A DNA stretch of 64,000 nucleotides, from the NCBI GenBank assembly GCA_017509685.1, contig JAFWPA010000056.1, positions 119,795-183,794 on the forward strand, written 5' to 3'. The position numbers and the translations under genes are program-made. The notes under the pieces are model-generated. The model saw only the letters and a list, made by a program, of their open reading frames with translations. It did not search any database and had not been told where the DNA came from. This DNA comes from Bacteroidales bacterium. Lineage in GTDB: Bacteria > Bacteroidota > Bacteroidia > Bacteroidales > UBA932. This document shows, in pieces, positions 61,674 through 64,000 of the stretch (within the stretch, counting starts at the first letter, position 1; each line of letters starts with the position of its first letter).

Positions 61674-63587
61674 TTATCCTTCCAATTGTTCCATTAATTC
61701 CGTCCATTCCTCGGTGTGTCCGTCCAGCGTCCGCTTGAGTTCCAGGTATTCCCGGGTAAGTTCCATGATGTCGTCCTGGGGGCCGGGCGCGGCCAGCACT
61801 TCTTCGATTTCCTTCATCCGCTTCTCCAGCTTCCCTATCTCCTTTTCCAGCCAGTCCACCCGGTTCTTCAGCTTGCGCTGTTCCTTGTTCTGGGCATTGT
61901 AGACGGGCTTGGGCTTGGCTTTTTCCACCGGAGCGGCTGCAGCCGGGGCATTATTCCGTTCCAATTCCTGCAAGCTTTCCAGTTTGCGGCGGCGCAGGAA
62001 GTCCTCTACCCCGCCCAGATGCTCCTTGACCTTTCCGTCCCGGAACTCGTACAACTTGTCCACCAGGCCTTCCAGGAAGTCACGGTCGTGCGAAACCACT
62101 ATCAAAGTGCCGTCAAAGCGCTTCAGAGCTTCTTTGAGCACGTCTTTGGAGCGGATGTCCATGTGGTTGGTGGGCTCGTCCAGCGCCAGCACGTTATAGG
62201 GCGAAAGCATCAGTTTGGCCATGCCCAGGCGGGCCCTTTCCCCGCCGGACAGCACGGAAACGCGCTTGTCGATGTCTTCCCCCTTGAAGAGGAAGGCGCC
62301 CAGCAGGTCCCGCAGACGGGTGCGGATGTCCCCCACTGCAATGCGGTCCAGGGTGCCCAGCACAGTCTCCGTGGGGTCCAGGATGTCCTCCTGGTTCTGG
62401 GCATAGTAGCCGATACGCACGTTGTGTCCCACGCGGGCTTCTCCGGAGATGGGGTCCAACTCCTTCATAATCACGCGCATCAGGGTGGTCTTTCCCTCTC
62501 CGTTGCGGCCGATGAGGGCCACTTTCTCCCCGCGCTTGATCTCTATCTGGGCGTCCCGGAACACTACCTTCTGCGGATAACCCACCGTAAGGTCCGTGCC
62601 CTTGAACACCACGTCTCCAGAGCGTTCTGCGGGCGGGAAGCGCAGGCTCAGGGTATTGTTGTCGGTTTCGTCAATCTCTATCCGCTCCAGTTTCTCCAGC
62701 GCCTTGATGCGGGACTGAACCTGGTTGCTCTTGGTGGGTTTGTAGCGGAACCGGTTGATGAAATCCTCGGTCTTCTCTATCATCCGCTGCTGGTTCTCGT
62801 ACGCGGCGGTCTGTTGGGCCAGGCGCTCTGCGCGCAGCGTAACGTACTGGCTGTAAGGGACTTTATAGTCGTTGATGTGTCCCAGCAGTATCTCTACGGT
62901 GCGGCTGGTCACGTTGTCCAGGAACTTGCGGTCGTGGGAAACCAGGAGCAGCGAGCCCCGGAAGGATTTCAGGTAGTCCTCGAACCATTCGATGGACTCG
63001 ATGTCCAGGTGGTTCGTGGGCTCGTCCAGGAGCAGGACGTCCGGATGCGCAAGCAGGACCTTGGCCAGCTCGATGCGCATGTTCCAGCCCTGGCTGAAGG
63101 TTTCCGTGTGGCGCTCCAGCTCTTCGGCCTTGAAACCCAGGCCGAAGAGGGTGCGCTCCGCCTGCACCCGGGGAGACTCCCCCGTCTCCAGTGCCAGGCG
63201 GTCATTGATCTCGTTCAGGCGGTCGATCAAGCGAGCGTAAGCAGCTGATTCATAATCAGTCCGCTCTGCCAATTCCCCATTGATCCGTTCCAGTTCCCGT
63301 TCCATCTCGTGCAGGTGGTCGAAAACCGTCATAACTTCGTCAATGACACTCCGGCCCCGGTGGTGCTCCATGATTTGGGGCAGATAGCCGATCCGGAGAT
63401 CGGCCGGCATGTCGATATGACCCGACGTCGGGCTCTGCTCCCCCGTGATCAGCTTCATCAGCGTGGACTTCCCGGCCCCATTCTTGCCGACGAGGCCGAT
63501 CTTGTCGCTTTCGTTGACATGGACGCTGATGTCGTCCAACAGCGTGAAGCTGCCGTAGGCAACGGTGACGTTATTCAGCGAGATCAT
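61674..63587 (-). CDS. ABC-F family ATPase (Uup/YheS type)
   Basis: A 637-residue ribosome-associated twin-ATPase. NBD1: Walker A GLVGKNGAGKST, LLLDEPTNHLD; NBD2: Walker A LIGRNGEGKTT, signature LSGGERARLG, LALDEPTNHMD. The linker (QTAAYENQQRMIEKTEDFINRFRYKPTKSNQVQSRIKALEKLERIE) is the ABC-F hallmark; the tail (about residues 530-637) is a charged coiled coil. The NBD1 signature reads FSQGWNMRIELAK, not the usual SGGxxxR. The start MISLNNVTV overlaps the tatC stop by 17 bp. No transmembrane segment. Confidence 0.92.
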   Translation of the reverse strand: MISLNNVTVAYGSFTLLDDISVHVNESDKIGLVGKNGAGKSTLMKLITGEQSPTSGHIDMPADLRIGYLPQIMEHHRGRSVIDEVMTVFDHLHEMERELERINGELAERTDYESAAYARLIDRLNEINDRLALETGESPRVQAERTLFGLGFKAEELERHTETFSQGWNMRIELAKVLLAHPDVLLLDEPTNHLDIESIEWFEDYLKSFRGSLLLVSHDRKFLDNVTSRTVEILLGHINDYKVPYSQYVTLRAERLAQQTAAYENQQRMIEKTEDFINRFRYKPTKSNQVQSRIKALEKLERIEIDETDNNTLSLRFPPAERSGDVVFKGTDLTVGYPQKVVFRDAQIEIKRGEKVALIGRNGEGKTTLMRVIMKELDPISGEARVGHNVRIGYYAQNQEDILDPTETVLGTLDRIAVGDIRTRLRDLLGAFLFKGEDIDKRVSVLSGGERARLGMAKLMLSPYNVLALDEPTNHMDIRSKDVLKEALKRFDGTLIVVSHDRDFLEGLVDKLYEFRDGKVKEHLGGVEDFLRRRKLESLQELERNNAPAAAAPVEKAKPKPVYNAQNKEQRKLKNRVDWLEKEIGKLEKRMKEIEEVLAAPGPQDDIMELTREYLELKRTLDGHTEEWTELMEQLEG

Positions 63588-64000
63588 CGTCGGCGGGAGT
63601 ATCGGGTTTGCACACCAGGATGGAGAATTCGTACAGGCCGTATAGCGGGATAGCAAGGACGAACATGGAGAACGGATCGCTCGGGGTGATGAAAGCCGCG
63701 AGGATCAAGATCACGACGAAGGCCGACTTCCGGAATCCCCGCAGCTGTTTCCGCGTCAGCAGGCCCAGGTGCGAGAGGACCATCACAATGGTCGGGAATT
63801 CGAACAGCAGGCCGATGAGGAACACCATCGACGTGAACAGGGAGATGTACGAGCTCAGGGAAATCGTGTTCTGCACCGTGTCGCTCACCGTATAGTTCAT
63901 GAAGAACATCAGGCACACCGGAAGGACGATGAAATAGCCCACCGCGACGCCCAGGTAGAACAGGAACGAGGACATGCCGAATGCCTTCCGCACAGCCTTC
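63571..64000 (-). CDS. tatC: Sec-independent translocase TatC, C-terminal part (partial)
   Basis: The 3' part (about 143 residues) of TatC, cut by the window edge. Helices: SSFLFYLGVAVGYFIVLPVCLMFFMNY, ISLFTSMVFLIGLLFEFPTIVMVLSHLG, and FVVILILAAFITPSDPFSMFVLAIPLYGLYEFSILV. FEFP and the ITPSDPFSM motif are typical. The family N-terminus is not in the window, so the upstream part cannot be judged. It overlaps the ABC-F start. TatC forms the twin-arginine export channel with TatA/B. Confidence 0.88.
   Translation of the reverse strand, partial: KAVRKAFGMSSFLFYLGVAVGYFIVLPVCLMFFMNYTVSDTVQNTISLSSYISLFTSMVFLIGLLFEFPTIVMVLSHLGLLTRKQLRGFRKSAFVVILILAAFITPSDPFSMFVLAIPLYGLYEFSILVCKPDTPADDDLAE

Larger units (their letters stand above)
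385..63817. repeat. Dispersed 8-mer GGCCGATG/CATCGGCC
   Basis: Hand-found copies of GGCCGATG on the top strand start at 385, 2205, 6797, 8868, 9231, 9549, 10824, 13792, 14135, 16831, 18929, 24734, 30955, 31858, 35640, 41705, 48951, 50056, 56401, 58716, 62507 and 63810. CATCGGCC starts at 4429, 10328, 13276, 17361, 20074, 26297, 26941, 30119, 30479, 32636, 36327, 38510, 38843, 42310, 42788, 48588, 51783, 53676, 55909 and 58401. All lie in coding sequence. The list was made by eye and may miss a few. Confidence 0.7.

Noticed and set aside
1-64000. CRISPR arrays, insertion sequences, prophage genes, tRNA or rRNA genes
   Set aside because: No regularly spaced repeats, transposase or integrase frames, or tRNA-like cloverleafs other than tmRNA were seen in the gaps.

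Overview
The window looks like chromosome of a GC-rich member of the Bacteroidales (phylum Bacteroidota), probably a gut or metagenome-derived lineage. The evidence is: promoters of the Bacteroidota type (TTTG about 19-20 bp upstream of TAnnTTTG); a type V (FimA/Mfa-like) fimbrial operon with DUF3575, OmpA-type and DUF4906 partners; a two-gene glycine/amino-lipid synthesis pair; DUF5686, TamL-like and GIN-domain proteins; and a tmRNA with tag ANNNYALAA. Genes are very densely packed and I see no insertion sequence, prophage, CRISPR array, tRNA or rRNA.

Layout. 1-2.6 kb: 3' end of a dihydrolipoyl dehydrogenase gene, a small-molecule kinase, ssrA (tmRNA) and an NlpC/P60 peptidase. 2.6-11.9 kb: a leftward fimbrial operon (DUF3575 barrel, OmpA/TPR lipoprotein, major fimbrillin, anchor/minor subunits, 1112-residue DUF4906 lipoprotein), with a small ssb gene just upstream. 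12.2-19.5 kb: zinc-ribbon protein, nucleoside symporter, tgt-lptG-dut-murF, PAP2 phosphatase and obg. 19.7-24.6 kb: an arginase-like gene followed by gcvT-gcvH-gcvPA-gcvPB. 24.6-29 kb: LMW phosphatase, alkD, a SEC-C protein, trmO, a small secreted protein and an AraC regulator. 29-34.9 kb: a leftward envelope-lipid operon (N-acyltransferase, CDP-alcohol phosphatidyltransferase, O-acyltransferase, SDR, DUF5686 protein). 35-39.4 kb: a rightward operon gtrA - PPi-type phosphofructokinase - CotH-kinase lipoprotein - GH13 amylase. 39.5-50.2 kb: tRNA/rRNA methyltransferase, TamL-like protein, arginine decarboxylase, rarA, GNAT protein, an unidentified lipoprotein/barrel pair, MscS channel and cation/Ca2+ exchanger. 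50.2-56.8 kb: small lipoprotein, M6 metalloprotease, rlmD-type methyltransferase, acyltransferase and queA. After a 494-bp AT-rich gap: an XRE regulator, a degenerate dihydroorotate-dehydrogenase-like gene and cinA, then a leftward group (tatC, ABC-F, GIN protein, M19 dipeptidase).

How genes work together. The gcv cluster encodes T, H and split P proteins of glycine cleavage; the L protein is probably the lpd fragment at the left edge. tgt and queA both belong to queuosine synthesis. The acyltransferase pair at 32-35 kb fits amino-acid lipid synthesis. Several promoters have their -7 box only 4-8 nt before the start codon, suggesting leaderless or near-leaderless mRNAs.

The most unusual signal is not a gene. 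The 8-mer GGCCGATG (or its complement CATCGGCC) recurs about 42 times by hand count, equally on both strands, all in coding sequence and in more than one reading frame. It looks like an uptake-signal-like or protein-binding word.
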